Program-made: the position numbers and the translations under genes
Shown: positions 19,748 through 31,054 of the stretch, one piece after another
Layout: each line of letters starts with the position of its first letter
How positions within the stretch are numbered: the stretch's first letter is position 1
Assembly: GCF_024139115.2 (NCBI RefSeq)
Contig: NC_085140.1
Location: 104,978,988 to 105,042,987 of the forward strand
Length of the DNA: 64,000 bases
Direction of reading: 5' to 3'
DNA from: Armigeres subalbatus
Taxonomy: Eukaryota > Arthropoda > Insecta > Diptera > Culicidae
The notes under the pieces: model-generated
The model's input: only the letters and a program-made list of their open reading frames with translations
What the model was told of the DNA's origin: nothing
Databases searched by the model: none

Positions 19748-20290
19748 GTCCTCCGACTATTTGTCTTTCACTTGCGTCTCAAATGTAGGCATATGAGTTG
19801 CTCTAAGATCTCCAAATTGTCCTGGAGTTTGAATCAAATGGTCTTCCGAATCAACCAAGTCTTTCATGATGTCCCCAACCGCGGTATAAACCCTCCTAAT
19901 GTCCTCCGAGTATTTGTCTTTCACTTGCGTCTCAAATCCAGGCATATGAGATGTTGTAAGGTCTCCAAATTGTTTTGGAGTTGGAATCAAATTTTCTGCC
20001 GAAACAATCAAGGCCAAATGGTCTGTTGAATCAACCATGATGTCCCAAGCCGCGGTAACAACCCAATTATGTTCTCCAAGTATATGTCTTTCGCTTGCGT
20101 TTTAAATCTTAGCGTATAAAATGTTGTAAGATCTCCAAATTGTCCTGGAGTTTGAATCAAATAGTCTATCGAATCAACCAAGGTTTCCACGATGTCCTCA
20201 GCCACGGTATCAACCCAATTATGTCCACTGAGTATTTTTCTTCCACTTGCGTCTCAAATCAAGACATAAGATATGTTGTATTTCATTTTT
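19748..20290. repeat. tandem repeat, 152-170 bp units, ~3.4 copies
   Basis: Units start near 19748, 19902, 20071 and 20223, each with a variant of TTGTCTTTCACTTGCGTCTC followed by TCCAAATTGTCCTGGAG. The first spacing is 153 bases (51 codons), so two units share a minus-strand frame (20038-19757) repeating FETQVKDK and FGDL motifs; later spacings of 170 and 152 break the frame. The array abuts the 3' end of the LINE at 20.3 kb. Confidence 0.85.
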
Positions 20291-20309
20291 GCATTTATTT
20301 AGCTTACAT

Positions 20310-22222
20310 CTAAACAGATAACACAGAATCAACAATTTGACGCCACAATACACGGTTCGAGGCCGCAACTCTCCATCCTCGGATACGCCCCACGCTCGCC
20401 AAGTCGTTTTGCACCTGGTCTGCCCATCTCGCTCGCTGCGCTCCACGCCGTCTCGTACCTGCCGGATCGGAAGCGAACACCATCTTTGCAGGGTTGCTGT
20501 CCGGCATTCTTGCAACATGTCCTGCCCATCGTACCCTTCCGGCTTTAGCTACCTTCTGAATACTGGGTTCGCCGTAGAGTTGGGCCAGCTCATGGTTCAT
20601 TCTTCGCCGCCACACGCCGTTTTCTTTGCACACCGCCAAAGATGGTCCTAAGCACCCGTCTCTCGAATACTCGAATACTTGCAAGTCCTCCTCGAGCATT
20701 GTCCATGTTTCATGTCCGTAGAGGACAACCGGTCTTATAAGCGTCTTGTACATGACACATTTGGTGCGGTGGCGAATCTTTTTCGACCGCAGTTTCTTCT
20801 GGAGCCCGTAGTAGGCCCGACTTCCACAGATGATGCACCTTCGTATTTCACGACTAACGTTGTTGTCAGCCGTTAGCAAGGATCCGAGGTAAACGAATTC
20901 CTCGACCACCTCGAAGGTATCCCCGTCTATCGTAACACTGCTTCCCAGGCGGGCCCTGTCGCGCTCGGTTCCGCCCACAAGCATGTACTTTGTCTTTGAC
21001 GCATTCACCACCAGTCCAACTTTTGTTGCTTCACGTTTCAGGCGGGTGTACAGTTCTGCCACCTTTGCAAATGTTCGGCCGACAATGTCCATGTCATCCG
21101 CGAAGCAAATAAATTGACTGGATCTGTTGAAAATCGTACCCCGGCTGTTACACCCGGCTCTCCGCATGACACCTTCTAGCGCAATGTTGAACAACAGGCA
21201 CGATAGTCCATCACCTTGTCTTAGTCCCCGGCGCGATTCGAACGAACTGGAGTGTTCGCCCGAAATCTTCACACAGTTTTGCACACCATCCACCGTTTGT
21301 CAGTCTGGTAAGCTTCCCAGGGAAGCTGTTCTCGTCCATAATTTTCCATAGCTCTACGCGGTCTATACTGTCGTATGCCGCCTTGAAATCAACGAACAGA
21401 TGGTGCGTTGTGACCTGGTATTCACGGCATTTTTGAAGGATTTGCCGTACAGTAAAGATCTGGTCCGTTGTCGAGCGGCCGTCAACGAAGCCGGCTTGAT
21501 AACTTCCCACGAACTCGTTCACTAATGGTGACAGACGACGGAAGATGATCTGGGATATCACTTTGTTGGCGGCATTAAGGATGGTGATCGCTCGAAAATT
21601 CTCACACTCCGCCTTTCTTGTAGATGGGGCATATGACCCCTTCCTTCCACTCCTCCGACACCTGTTTAGTTTCCCAGATTCGGACTATCAGTTTGTGTAA
21701 GCAAGTGACCAGCTTTTTCGGGCCCATGTTGAAGAGTTTAGCTCAGATACCGTCTTTACCAGCTGCTTTATTGGTCTTGAGCTGTCGGATAGCATCCTTA
21801 GCTTCCCTCAAGGTTGGGGCTGGTTGGCTTCCATCGTCCGCTGAACTGACGTAGTCATCTCTGTCCTCGTAGTGCTGCTTCCTCCTTTTGATCACCACAC
21901 GTTCGTCCGTCAAGATGCTCCCATCCTTATCCCGGCACATTTCGGCTCGCGGCACGAAGCCTTTGCGGGATGCGTTGAGCTTCTGATAGAACTTGCGTGT
22001 ATCTTGAAAACGGCACAGCTGTTCCATCTCCTCGCACTCCGCTTCTTCCAGGCGGCGTTTCTTCTCCTGAAAAAGGCGGGTCTGCTGTCTCCGCTTCCAT
22101 CTATAACGTTCCACGTTCTGCCGGGTACCTTGCTGCAGCGCGACCGCCCGCGCTGCGTCCTTCTCCTCCAGAATCTGTCTGCACTCTTCGTCGAACCAAT
22201 CGTTCCGTCGACTTCGACCCAT
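20310..22222 (-). pseudogene. LINE B linker and reverse transcriptase
   Basis: Three consecutive minus-strand frames. 22222-21743: linker with basic coiled segment (RLFQEKKRRLEEAECEEMEQ) and TNKAAGKDGI, the usual RT entry block, followed by a premature stop. 21561-21211: SYQAGFVDGRSTTDQIFTV and FVDFKAAYDSIDR. 21293-20310: RRGLRQGDGLSCLLFNIALE, ICFADDMDIVGR (FADD catalytic box intact), YKTLIRPVVLYGHETWTMLE, then the C-terminal zone. The FADD and DFKAA aspartates survive, but the protein cannot be made as one chain. Confidence 0.85.
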
Positions 22223-22377
22223 ATACCCGACGTTGTTCTCCGCTGCGTTGTTAATGGCTGCTTTAACTGTATTCCAGCAGTCCTCAATAAGGGCCCCATC
22301 GAACTCACCCTCTTCCGGAAACGCTGCCTCGAAATGCTGCGCATATGAAGTGGTGACATTAGGTTGCTTCAGTTGCT

Positions 22378-23103
22378 CTAGGTCGTACCGTGGCGGACGT
22401 CGGTACCGAACATTGTTGATGACGGATAGTTTTGGCGCAGTATAACCATCGCCAGATAATGGCCAGAGTCGATGTTAGCGCTCTTTATGTCCTGACGTCG
22501 ATAATGTCGGAGAAGTGCCGTCCGTCCATCAATCAGAACGTGGTCGATTTGAGATTCTGTCTGCAGTGGTGATCTCCAGGTGTACCGATACGGGAGGCTG
22601 TGTTGGAAGTAGGTGCTGCGAATGGCCATATTCTTGGAGGCGGCGAAATCAATTAGTCGTAGGCCGTTTTCGTTCGTCAGCCGATGAGCGCTGAACTTTC
22701 CAATAGTCGGTCTAAACTCCTCCTCTTGGCCAACCTGAGCGTTCAAAACTCCTATGATGATTTTGACGTCGTGGCTTGGGCAGCTGTCGTACTCACGTTC
22801 CAGCTGCGCGTAGAATGCGTCCTTATCATCATCAGTGCTTCCGGAGTGTGGGCTATGGACGTTGATTATGCTGAAGTTGAAGAACCGGCCTTTGATCCTC
22901 AACCTGCACATTCTTTCATTGATCGGCCACCACCCGATCACGCGCCTTTGCATATCGCCCATCACTATGAAAGCTGTTCCCAGCTCGTGTGTGTTGCCGC
23001 AGCTCTGGTAGATGGTATGATTACCTCTAAACGTTCGCACCATTGATCCCTTCCAACAAACCTCCTGCAGCGCTACGATGCCGAATCCACGGTCCTTGAG
23101 CAC
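22378..23103 (-). pseudogene. LINE B endonuclease, catalytic residues lost
   Basis: APE-type endonuclease, about 240 codons. Motifs in order: FGIVALQEVCWKG (catalytic Glu kept), INVHSPHSGSTDD, IIIGVLNAQVG, NENGLRLIDFAASKN, YTWRSP, QIDHVLIDGR and DSGHYLAMV. In active enzymes the third block is GDLNAQ and the last SDH. Here the Asp before LNAQ has become Val and SDH has become SGH, so two metal or catalytic residues are gone, quite apart from the frameshifts downstream. Confidence 0.85.
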
Positions 23104-23688
23104 ATCGGCGAGTATGCGTGTGCTCCCGATGAAGTTGAGAGATTTGCAGTTCCACGAACCGAGTTTCCAATTACTAGTCCCGTTTCGTCGCAGTGGTCTT
23201 CGCCGATGGTTCCGGTCCGTACTCTCTTGTTGATTGTTCGTTGCTTATGATTTTTTAAAGGCTGGCTTGCAGGGCCTGACACCAAACCCCCTAATTTTCC
23301 GGAGGACCATTCCTCCTTATTTCCGGTGGACCATGGTGCACAGTTTCACTTAGAGTCCCTCGCTGGCACTCGGACGATGATCAGCCGCCCCTAACATGGA
23401 GAACAGACGCTGTTGTGAGCCGATCCTGACATGGAGAACAGACGCTCAATAAGATTTGCACCTCCGGAGAGGAGCAAATCCCCCCTTCCCTGTCAGCATA
23501 CCACCATATAGTTCCCACCGGGGTTGGTTACCCGATCTTCCCTAAGGTTGCTCGTATCCCGGCCAGCACCGCGGGGAGGTAGGGATAGGAGTTGCTGGGT
23601 AAGAGGCTAAGGACCGCGAGATGGGGTCTATTTTATTCCTTCAGGTACGCGAAGTACCAATGGTATGCTTTACCCAGCATTTGCCGTG

Positions 23689-23752
23689 CCGATATTAGCA
23701 CAATGTAAACGCTTATTAGCGAAGACAGTTCCTGTTTACATTATGCTAATAT
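23689..23752. repeat. short imperfect hairpin
   Basis: GATATTAGCACAATGTAAAC and its near complement GTTTACATTATGCTAATATC face each other over about 22 bases. It may be the remains of a fold-back element. Confidence 0.7.
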
Positions 23753-23872
23753 CACGCTAGTACTGTCGGACAGTGCATTGTCCGCTAGAACTAGCGTATA
23801 TGTAAACGGGCCCTAAACTGAAGTTTCTATCAAACTGGCAAATTGGGGGATAGTTTAAGAGTTGATTGATAT

Positions 23873-24538
23873 ATTAGGGTAACTGTCCTATTTCGGACCC
23901 CTAGAGGAAGTGCATCCCAATATATGCTTATATCTATTGAAACACAGGTTCGATATGGGCGGAAATGACACCATTTCAAAGATGAAAGTCTTATTTGTGA
24001 AATAGAAATTCGAAATGAGCTTCAGTTATTGATAAATCAGTGAAATTTGCCATTTTCTGAAATAAAAATATTCTTCGTTTTGGGCAGTGCAACATATTTT
24101 GGACCCCCAAATGTACACATTTTGGACACCCCCAATTTAGTCTCTTCAAAGTCGAATTTCTAATTTACCCTGGTCAATTGAGTCGAAGCCAAGTCTTATC
24201 TTTCGATTGGCATGCATCAATGAGAAAATTCCTGCGTTTTAAATTCACAATTTCGACAAAAACTTATTGTGTACGTTCTGAGATTTTCAGTGAAGTATAC
24301 TTTTAAGCGTAACGCATTGTAACGCTCGCCTTCTTGAACAAACTAATTTCCTCGAAATTTCATCTAAATATCGCTTTTTCGCACGGGAAACCAGTGAAAT
24401 AGATGATGCTGAACAATGTTTTTTTCCTGAAGCCAATGGGAGAAATGGCAGCGGCATGTTTTTAGTTTAGAAATCAGAAAAATGTCGCCAAGAGTGTCCA
24501 AAATGTGTAGGGGCCCAAATCAAGTTGGTTGCCCTAAT
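23873..24538. mobile_element. TIR element with TTAGGG-type ends
   Basis: The left end ATTAGGGTAACTGTCCTATT and the complement of the right end ATTAGGGCAACCAACTTGAT match over about 28 bases, including GGGCCCC/GGACCCC. Internal ATTTTGGACCCCC and ATTTTGGACACCC motifs repeat. 666 bases, no coding. Confidence 0.65.
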
Positions 24539-24589
24539 CTCAAAAATCCACAAAAGATGAATGCGCTTTTTACTTACTTACTTATGGGT

Positions 24590-26138
24590 CCTGTACACCT
24601 CCGGTGGTGCAAAGGGCCGACTTGAAAGATCTGCATCCTGAGCGTTGCCCGGCTATCGCTTTAACCTGTTGCCAGGTTAGATTTCGGTCGACTTCTTTTA
24701 TTTCTTTATTGAGGCTTCGCCGCCATGAGCCTCTGGGTCTGCCTCTGCTGCGATGTCCCGCTGGGTTCCAGTCTAATGCTTGTTTACAGATTTCGTTTCC
24801 GAATTTCTGTTGCTATCGGCCTCTGGTGACAACGACGATGGAGCTCGTTGTTTGAGATCCAGTTGTGAGGCCACCAGGCCCGAATTATATACCGCAGGCA
24901 TCTGTTAATGAACACCTGCAGCCGTTGAGTGTTCTCCACTGATACACACCATGTTTCGCTAGCGTATAACAGCACAGAATTCACGTTAGAGTTGAAAATT
25001 CGTATTTTGGTGCGTTCACTTATCTGCCTGTTTTTCCAGATATTTCTTAAACTCGCAAAGGCAGCCCTTGCTTTCTTTATCCTTGCGTCTATGTCGATCT
25101 TGGTACCGCCGTCTGACGCCATTTGGCTACCAAGATATTGGAAGCTTTCAACATTCTCCACTGGTTGCCCGGCTACTGTGAAACTGGAAGGAGTCACCGT
25201 GTTTACATCCAACGATTTGGTTTTGTTGACGTTGATGACTAAACCTGCCGAAGAGGAGTGCTCGGCAAGGTCGTTGAGCTTACTCTGCATATCAGAGCGC
25301 CGTTGCGCGAGGAGTGCAACATCATCCGCCAATTCGAAGTCATTTAGGTGCTCCATGGTTATAGGCTGCCATAACAGCCCGCGGTTTGGTTCACGGTCAA
25401 TCGCATCTACCAGAATCTCGTCGATTACGATGAGGAACAGTAACGGTGATAGAATACATCCTTGCCTCACACCAGCTACGACCCGGATAGGGTCGGACAA
25501 GACCCCATTGTGCAGCACTCTACACGAGAAGGCCTCGTACTGTGCCTCGATGAGGCCGATGATTTTCTCAGGAACTCCCTTGCGTCTCAGGGCGCCCCAC
25601 ATATTCTCGTGATTGAGACGGTCGAAAGCTTTTTCGTAGTCAATGAATACCAAGTAAATTCGTTGACCTGCTCCAGAATTATGCGGAGCGTGACAATATG
25701 GTCCACACAGGATCTTCCGGCACGGAATCCGGCTTGCTGCCGCCGGAGAGTCGCATCGATCTTCTCCTGAATCCGGGCTAGGATAATTTTGCACAGAACT
25801 TTGAGAACGGTACACAGCAACATAATGCCTCGCCAGTTACCGCATACAGTCAGGTCACCCTTTTTGGGCACCTTCACTAAGATACCTTGCATCCAGTCGA
25901 CCGGGAAAGTTGCGGTGTCCCAGATATTACGAAATAAACGATGCAGTAGTTGAGCGGATGTCATGGGGTCAGCTTTGAGCATCTCGGCTGATATGCGGTC
26001 GACCCCTGGGGCTTTATTCGATTTCATGCTATGGATGGTTGTTTGAATCTCTAGCAGTGATGGAGCTTCGGTATTGACGCGTGTTATACGTCGGATCCTA
26101 GGCAGGTCATGCCGAGGTGGTGATGGCCTGGCTGGCAC
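24590..26138 (-). pseudogene. RTE-like reverse transcriptase
   Basis: The first part (26138-25587) has MKSNKAPGVDRISAEMLK, VKVPKKGDLTVCGNWRGIML and QAGFRAGRSCVDHIVTLR; the second (25815-24784) has YLVFIDYEKAFDRLNHE (first catalytic Asp), GVRQGCILSPLLFLIVIDEI and ELADDVALLAQ (DD kept), then NVNKTKSLD and NSVLLYASETW. A frameshift lies at about 25700-25780. After 24784 the frame continues to the GRPRGSWR zone. All catalytic aspartates are present but the chain is broken. Confidence 0.87.
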
Positions 26139-26607
26139 TTGAAAAAGTTGTTCGAAGTGCTCGAACCAGCGTTTCAGCTGGTCCAGTTGGGTCGGTCAAT
26201 AACTGATCATTCGCGTCTTTCACAGGCATCGTTGTATTCATCTTCGCCCCGCTTAAGCGTCATGAGATATCGTAGAGGAAGTGAATGTCCTCGGTTGCTG
26301 CGGCTCTCTCTTCTTCGTCGGCCAGAGAGTCTGCCCACGCTCGCTTGTTTCATCGACATGAGCGTTTTACTTCCATCTCAAGAGCCGAGTATCGTTGACG
26401 GGATAATACTTTGGCTCCTCTGGTTTTTAATCGCTCTATCGCGGCTTTGGCTTTTCTTTCTCCAGGTCTCATCGGTGATCCATTGTTTTCTCTAGGTGCA
26501 CAATTCGCCCAGATTGTTTTCGCTGGTGGTGATGAAGGCATTCTTGATGGCGGTCCATTGGTCTTCCACGCTGCCACGCGTCTCCAGTTCTTCAAGGAAG
26601 GACCGTT

Positions 26608-27190
26608 TCACCGTGGTATCTTCCAGTCGGCGTGTGTTGAATCGTCGTCCAACTCTTTTCTCCTGCCGACGAATCCGCGCAATGCGCAGGCTATTTCGCC
26701 GATGAGGAGGTGATGATCAGACGCGATATCGGCACTACGTTTATTCCGTACATCAAGAAGGCTCCGTTTCCATTTTCGGCTGATGCAGATGTGGTCGATT
26801 TGATTTTCTGTAAAGCCGTCACGGGAGACCCACGTGACCTTGTGAACCGGTCGATGAGGGAAGAGCGATCCCCTGATCACCATGTCGTTATTACCACAAA
26901 ATTCTGCGAACAGCTCTCCGTTTTCGCTCATTTCTCCGAGACCATGGCGTCCCATAATGCGCTCATGGTTCGAGTTGTCGGATCCGATCTTCGCATTGAA
27001 GTCGCCCAAACAGATCTTGATATCACCCTTCGGAATTCTATCTACGACGGCATTGAGTTGACTGTAGAAGTTCTCTTTGTCTTGCAGATCGGCAGCATCG
27101 GTTGGCGCATAACATTGGATTATAGTAAGGTTTCGGACCCGTGTTCTAAATCTGGCAACGATTATCCTTCACAATGCGCTATTAACGTTC
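26608..27190 (-). pseudogene. RTE-like endonuclease fragment
   Basis: The frame contains LTIIQCYAPTDAAD and DKENFYSQL (before 27010), MGDFNAKIGSDNS, MSENGELFAEFCGNNDMVIR, TWVSRDGFTENQIDH and IASDHHLLIG. The DFNAK aspartate and the terminal SDH are intact. The N-terminal strand with the catalytic Glu is missing, so the copy is 5'-truncated near 27190, the usual result of incomplete reverse transcription. Confidence 0.85.
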
Positions 27191-27199
27191 AAAGTCTTA

Positions 27200-28150
27200 C
27201 ATGATTTCCTGACGGCCCTCAATTGTGAAATTTTCTTTTTTACACCCTGTATCCAAGCCTTCCCCTAGACGTAGTTTACGTCAAAATGAATCTTTTCTTG
27301 TAGATAATTTCTTTTGAAGACATCAAAACTCTAGCGCTGCCGTTTATCGAGTTATCGAATTATGTTGTTAAATTCGACGAATCCGAATCTAATTGACCTG
27401 ACCTGAACCCTATCGAAAACCTCTGGAAGATTGTGTATCGAAATAAAAATCACAATGGAGTGATAATGGAGGATTATAATTGCTTTTACAATCCTCAACA
27501 ACCTGAGTGAGCCTGTACCACAAAAGTGCAATGCAGTTATCGAAAACAAATGATTCGCAATTTTAAGTTGATATTTTTACTATATACCTAATAATACCTA
27601 ATTGAAAATTAATACCATATAGGTCGGCTTCGATTATACTTTGTCTGTTTTACTTTGTTTCCGATACGAATCTACACCATGTCTATATGCCTTGGTATTG
27701 CCAATTAAAAGTGAGGTTAGGTTTCGAAAAATTTCAAAACTGGAATCGAAATTTATGCTCTCTTTATCACTTCAATTGTAAGAATTAAAGCAGGGATTTC
27801 ATTATAAAACATTTTCTTCCATTTCAAACACAAGAAACAGTGCATAGAACGCCTCAATCATCAATTTATCGAATGATGATCCTTCGTTTTTAACCTCACT
27901 TTTATCTGCCAATAGAATAAAATCAAAATATATCGAGTAATGATGTTCTAATATTTTAATGACTGGAACTTCAATACTGGGATATACTTTCCGTTCCTAA
28001 AGTAGCATGGAAATATGTTCTGTCCGTTGTCACATCTTTATCGCTGTCACCCTTGGCGGTATATTTTTTTATCCCAACCGTATGATTTTATGTTCATCTT
28101 CACCAGGGCCCATAAATATGTGCGAAAATCTCACTCACAAACCACATTGC
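27200..28150. other. AT-rich intergenic sequence
   Basis: No family-like ORF, TIR pair or tandem repeat was seen. Confidence 0.5.
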
Positions 28151-28157
28151 ACTTGTT

Positions 28158-28484
28158 CTATGTCCGCATGTTTCCTTCTCCCGGGGCACTGCCTCTGCCA
28201 CGCTGGCTTCCGTAATGATGATGATGACGCTGGTGATCAGAGTGGCCACCGGGCGAGCATTTGGTGGGCGGTCTCGGAGAAGATTGCTTTCCACAATTTG
28301 TACCGCTTTTTGGGGACGGCCGCATAAAAAACGGGAAAACATTTCCTCCGGTCCTTTGATTTGATTGTTGGAAATACTGTCGTGCTGAACTAAGCACTTT
28401 TTGCGTTGTACATGGCATAGATACTTTGTCAGTTGAGGCAGCAGAGCACCCACTGCAAATATTGAGCCAGAAGATTAGAAACAT
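28158..28484 (-). CDS. candidate small secreted His/Gly-rich protein
   Basis: Not recognised. From the ATG at 28484 the ORF gives 108 residues. It starts MFLIFWLNICSGCSAASTDK, which looks like a signal peptide with cleavage near Ala15-Ala16. The mature part has four cysteines, a QQSNQRTGG and PSPKSGTNCGKQ segment and ends with HSDHQRHHHHYGSQRGRGSA. The frame is open upstream to 28643, so an ATG there (MDNLRQM) is the alternative start. A TATATA at 28737-28742 lies upstream on this strand, but no AATAAA follows. It could be a lineage-specific secreted peptide, an exon of an unseen gene, or chance. Confidence 0.25.
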   Translation of the reverse strand: MFLIFWLNICSGCSAASTDKVSMPCTTQKVLSSARQYFQQSNQRTGGNVFPFFMRPSPKSGTNCGKQSSPRPPTKCSPGGHSDHQRHHHHYGSQRGRGSAPGEGNMRT

Positions 28485-28649
28485 GTGGTTTCCATCTGAG
28501 TTCACAAAGCTAGAAACGATGGATAGGAATTTCTGCCGACAAAAAGGATTGAACCACGCAAACCGGCAAAGTGTCGAATGAACACTAATGAGCGCGCGAA
28601 CTGTGAACTGTGTGAAGGGAGTCATTTGTCGCAAATTGTCCATCGACTT

Positions 28650-29490
28650 TTTTCAGTTTCGTTTCGGTAGAATTGATGGACCCACCCAGAGCACAGTCAC
28701 AAATCAAAGATCCTGCCGAAAACATGGCCCATCAAAAATATATAATTAATGATCAGAGGGAATCCCAAGTCGGCCAGCGAGCGGTACAATCATCCTGCTT
28801 CTAATGGATCATAAATCAATTTTGGCTTCCTTTTTGCATAAATTATGATCTTTATTTTTGTACTACTCGAACCTAAACATCATGAAATTATTATCCGACC
28901 AGTAGTAGAAACGTTCGCTTATGAACTTCTACTACAAACAGAGGACACACGCACCAGCAATCAGCCTCCCCTAAATCACTGGTGCTTGCCGGCCTCCTCG
29001 AGCAAACTGTAATTTATGGAAAAATAATTTCTATAACAATTTTCTACGGACACAATCGTGCGGTATCTGCTTCTATCTGCTATTTCTGTATTGATAACCA
29101 GCTTTCATGTGGAAGGAAGAACAACTCATAGTTGAACAGCAGATTAAAGAGAGATTGGAAGGGGCGTGGCCGAGATCATTAGTTTGGATGATGACAAAGG
29201 GAAATTTTATTGGAATGTCCTTTTGCTCGCCGTTATTGGGGTGACTTGTTTGATACGAGTACATATTTAGAATTTTTATGCATGTTGTATTTTTAGGAAA
29301 GTTGCAATAAAACATTAACAACTACATTGATGAATTAAATATCCACAACATGTTTTGTGCTCTTTCGTAAACTACGGGTTTTTAGAAACTCTAAAATGCT
29401 GCTCTGTTAGGGTAAATCCGGGTGTGACGTGTGATATTGTTTTAAAAAATTCCACCTATTGGTTTTAATAATTTAGGGATCCTACTACAT
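28650..29490. other. AT-rich intergenic sequence
   Basis: No gene or repeat recognised; short ORFs lack motifs. Confidence 0.45.
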
Positions 29491-29691
29491 AGGGTACACA
29501 CTAATTTTATTTCGCTGGAATCCAGCAAAATTTTGTTGAATTTTTGCTGTAAAATCAGCAATGCTTCCAGCGAAATGAAATGTGCTGATTAATCAGCAAT
29601 CCATTCAAAACCAAAAATGACAAATCATTGCTGAAAAATCAGCAATTTAAAATTTGGAAATTTTGGAAAAGAAGAAGAAGATCTGCTTATA

Positions 29692-30403
29692 CAGGGTGTT
29701 CAATAAGTTCGAATACAAATGTTCGATCATTGTGTTTGTAAGCCCAATGTACATATTCTGTATTAGTATTGGTGTCAGCGTTAGCAGTATATATACGCTA
29801 TCGGATGTGTGTGGTGTTGACATTCTGTCACTTGTTGTTTGTTTATTACGCGTGTTGAAAATGGATTGGGGCATCATAAATAGCCGTTTTTGAATGTCAA
29901 AATCATTGCGGCGTAATACAAAACTGAGGTTTTGGGGACGATTGATGCTCCCAATAGCCCGGTGCTAAGACGGAGATGAGCCCTACGTGTTAAAATTGGA
30001 CGATAACTCTTTATACACGGAAATTGCGATTTTAGCCTAATATGGGGACAATTTCATCGACTTTTTGGACAAAACTTTGCGACCTCCCAGCTTCCCGGAT
30101 TTGAACCCTCTTAACTTTTTTGTTCGGTCCTTTATTATGTTAAAGTTGTACGAATACAAGGTCAGTAACTTGGACCAGTTCAAGACGTAATTCTCAAAAT
30201 CTGGAACGAAATGCCCATGCAGATGGGTTTTAGAAACGTTTAAAGCTCGTGAAGAAGTACAAAATAGAGGTCATTCCAAAAGAAAGGTTACAAACGATCC
30301 TTATAAACAATACTTCCAATGAAATGCAACTGGGAAAAGAAATAATTTAAACTAAATTTTTAAACATTTTTTGAAAGTGTATTCGAACTTATTGAACACC
30401 CTG
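29692..30403 (+). mobile_element. dead mariner-type transposon
   Basis: TIRs of 26 perfect bases start CAGGGTGTTCAATAAGTTCG, flanked by TA at 29690-29691 and 30404-30405. The 712-base interior is too short for a full 1.3 kb mariner and full of stops, but one frame keeps RPPSFPDLNPLNFFVRS, corresponding to the SPDLNPxDFFxW block carrying the last catalytic Asp, followed by KLYEYKVSNLDQFKT. The copy is an internally deleted non-autonomous relic. Confidence 0.88.
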
Positions 30404-31054
30404 TAATTAAAAACAGATTTTTATGGATAAAACAAATAAATCAAAGCTTGGGAACGGCAATTTATGAAACATAAATTTTATTAACGCAGATGTTTGGACA
30501 AAAGTGTGGGCCTGATGGTATCTAGCATTATCCAAGCATTTTCATTTTCCGAACGATGGTTCACGTTCATATGAAGCCTGCCCGTTTTAGTAAAAAAAAC
30601 TGTCGAGAAGAAATAGTTTTCCAGTTGCAGAGGGAATTATTTTGATAGCGATAATACCCTAATCATTGTTCCGTTCCGTTGTATTTCCAGTGTCGTATTA
30701 TCACGTACGTGTCAAGGTGGAAATGGATCTACAACTTTGTCTAAAAATATAATAAGAAAGCACAAAAAAAATGAATCAAATTCAATCAATTCTCACGAAT
30801 AAGTTGCTACTTTTGCTTACCTTTTTAGCCCTAAAGTACATACAAAACTATTTCAAAAATACATACCCTTAGTAATCAACGATAAGTTAAATCTAGTTTA
30901 CTCAACTTACGATTTTCTTCTTTTTGGAAGAGAAAAAAAGATTTGCCGAGTTGTCAAATTATGACAAATCATGTGCCTTACTGAGCTATCGGTAAAGCAT
31001 AACTGAATTTCTGGTTTTCCAGTAATTCAGATTTTGCTGGAGGCAATACAGCAA

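Larger units (their letters stand above)
20300..23640 (-). mobile_element. near full-length decayed LINE B
   Basis: The minus strand reads 5' untranslated region (about 23640-23110), endonuclease, linker, reverse transcriptase and thumb, ending near 20300. Frame changes occur near 22380, 21650 and 21220, and there is a stop at 21740 in the linker (after KDGI). The domain order and the VVLYGHETWTMLEEDLQVFE, RRRMNHELAQLYGEPS and RWAGHVARM blocks relate it to LINE A and to the fragment at 36.4 kb. No gag ORF was found upstream. Diverged copies of a ~60-base flank (19609-19668, 23814-23875) lie outside it. Confidence 0.85.
24570..27190 (-). mobile_element. 5'-truncated RTE-like LINE
   Basis: The minus strand holds part of the endonuclease (27190-26610), a badly broken linker, RT (26138-24784) and a C-terminal zone with ALDWNPAGHRSRGRPRGSWR, a hallmark of RTE-type elements. 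The 3' end is a TACT microsatellite (14 bases from 24571; TAAG on the element strand), as RTE elements typically end in short tandem repeats rather than poly(A). Stops and frameshifts are frequent between 26140 and 26610. Confidence 0.85.
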
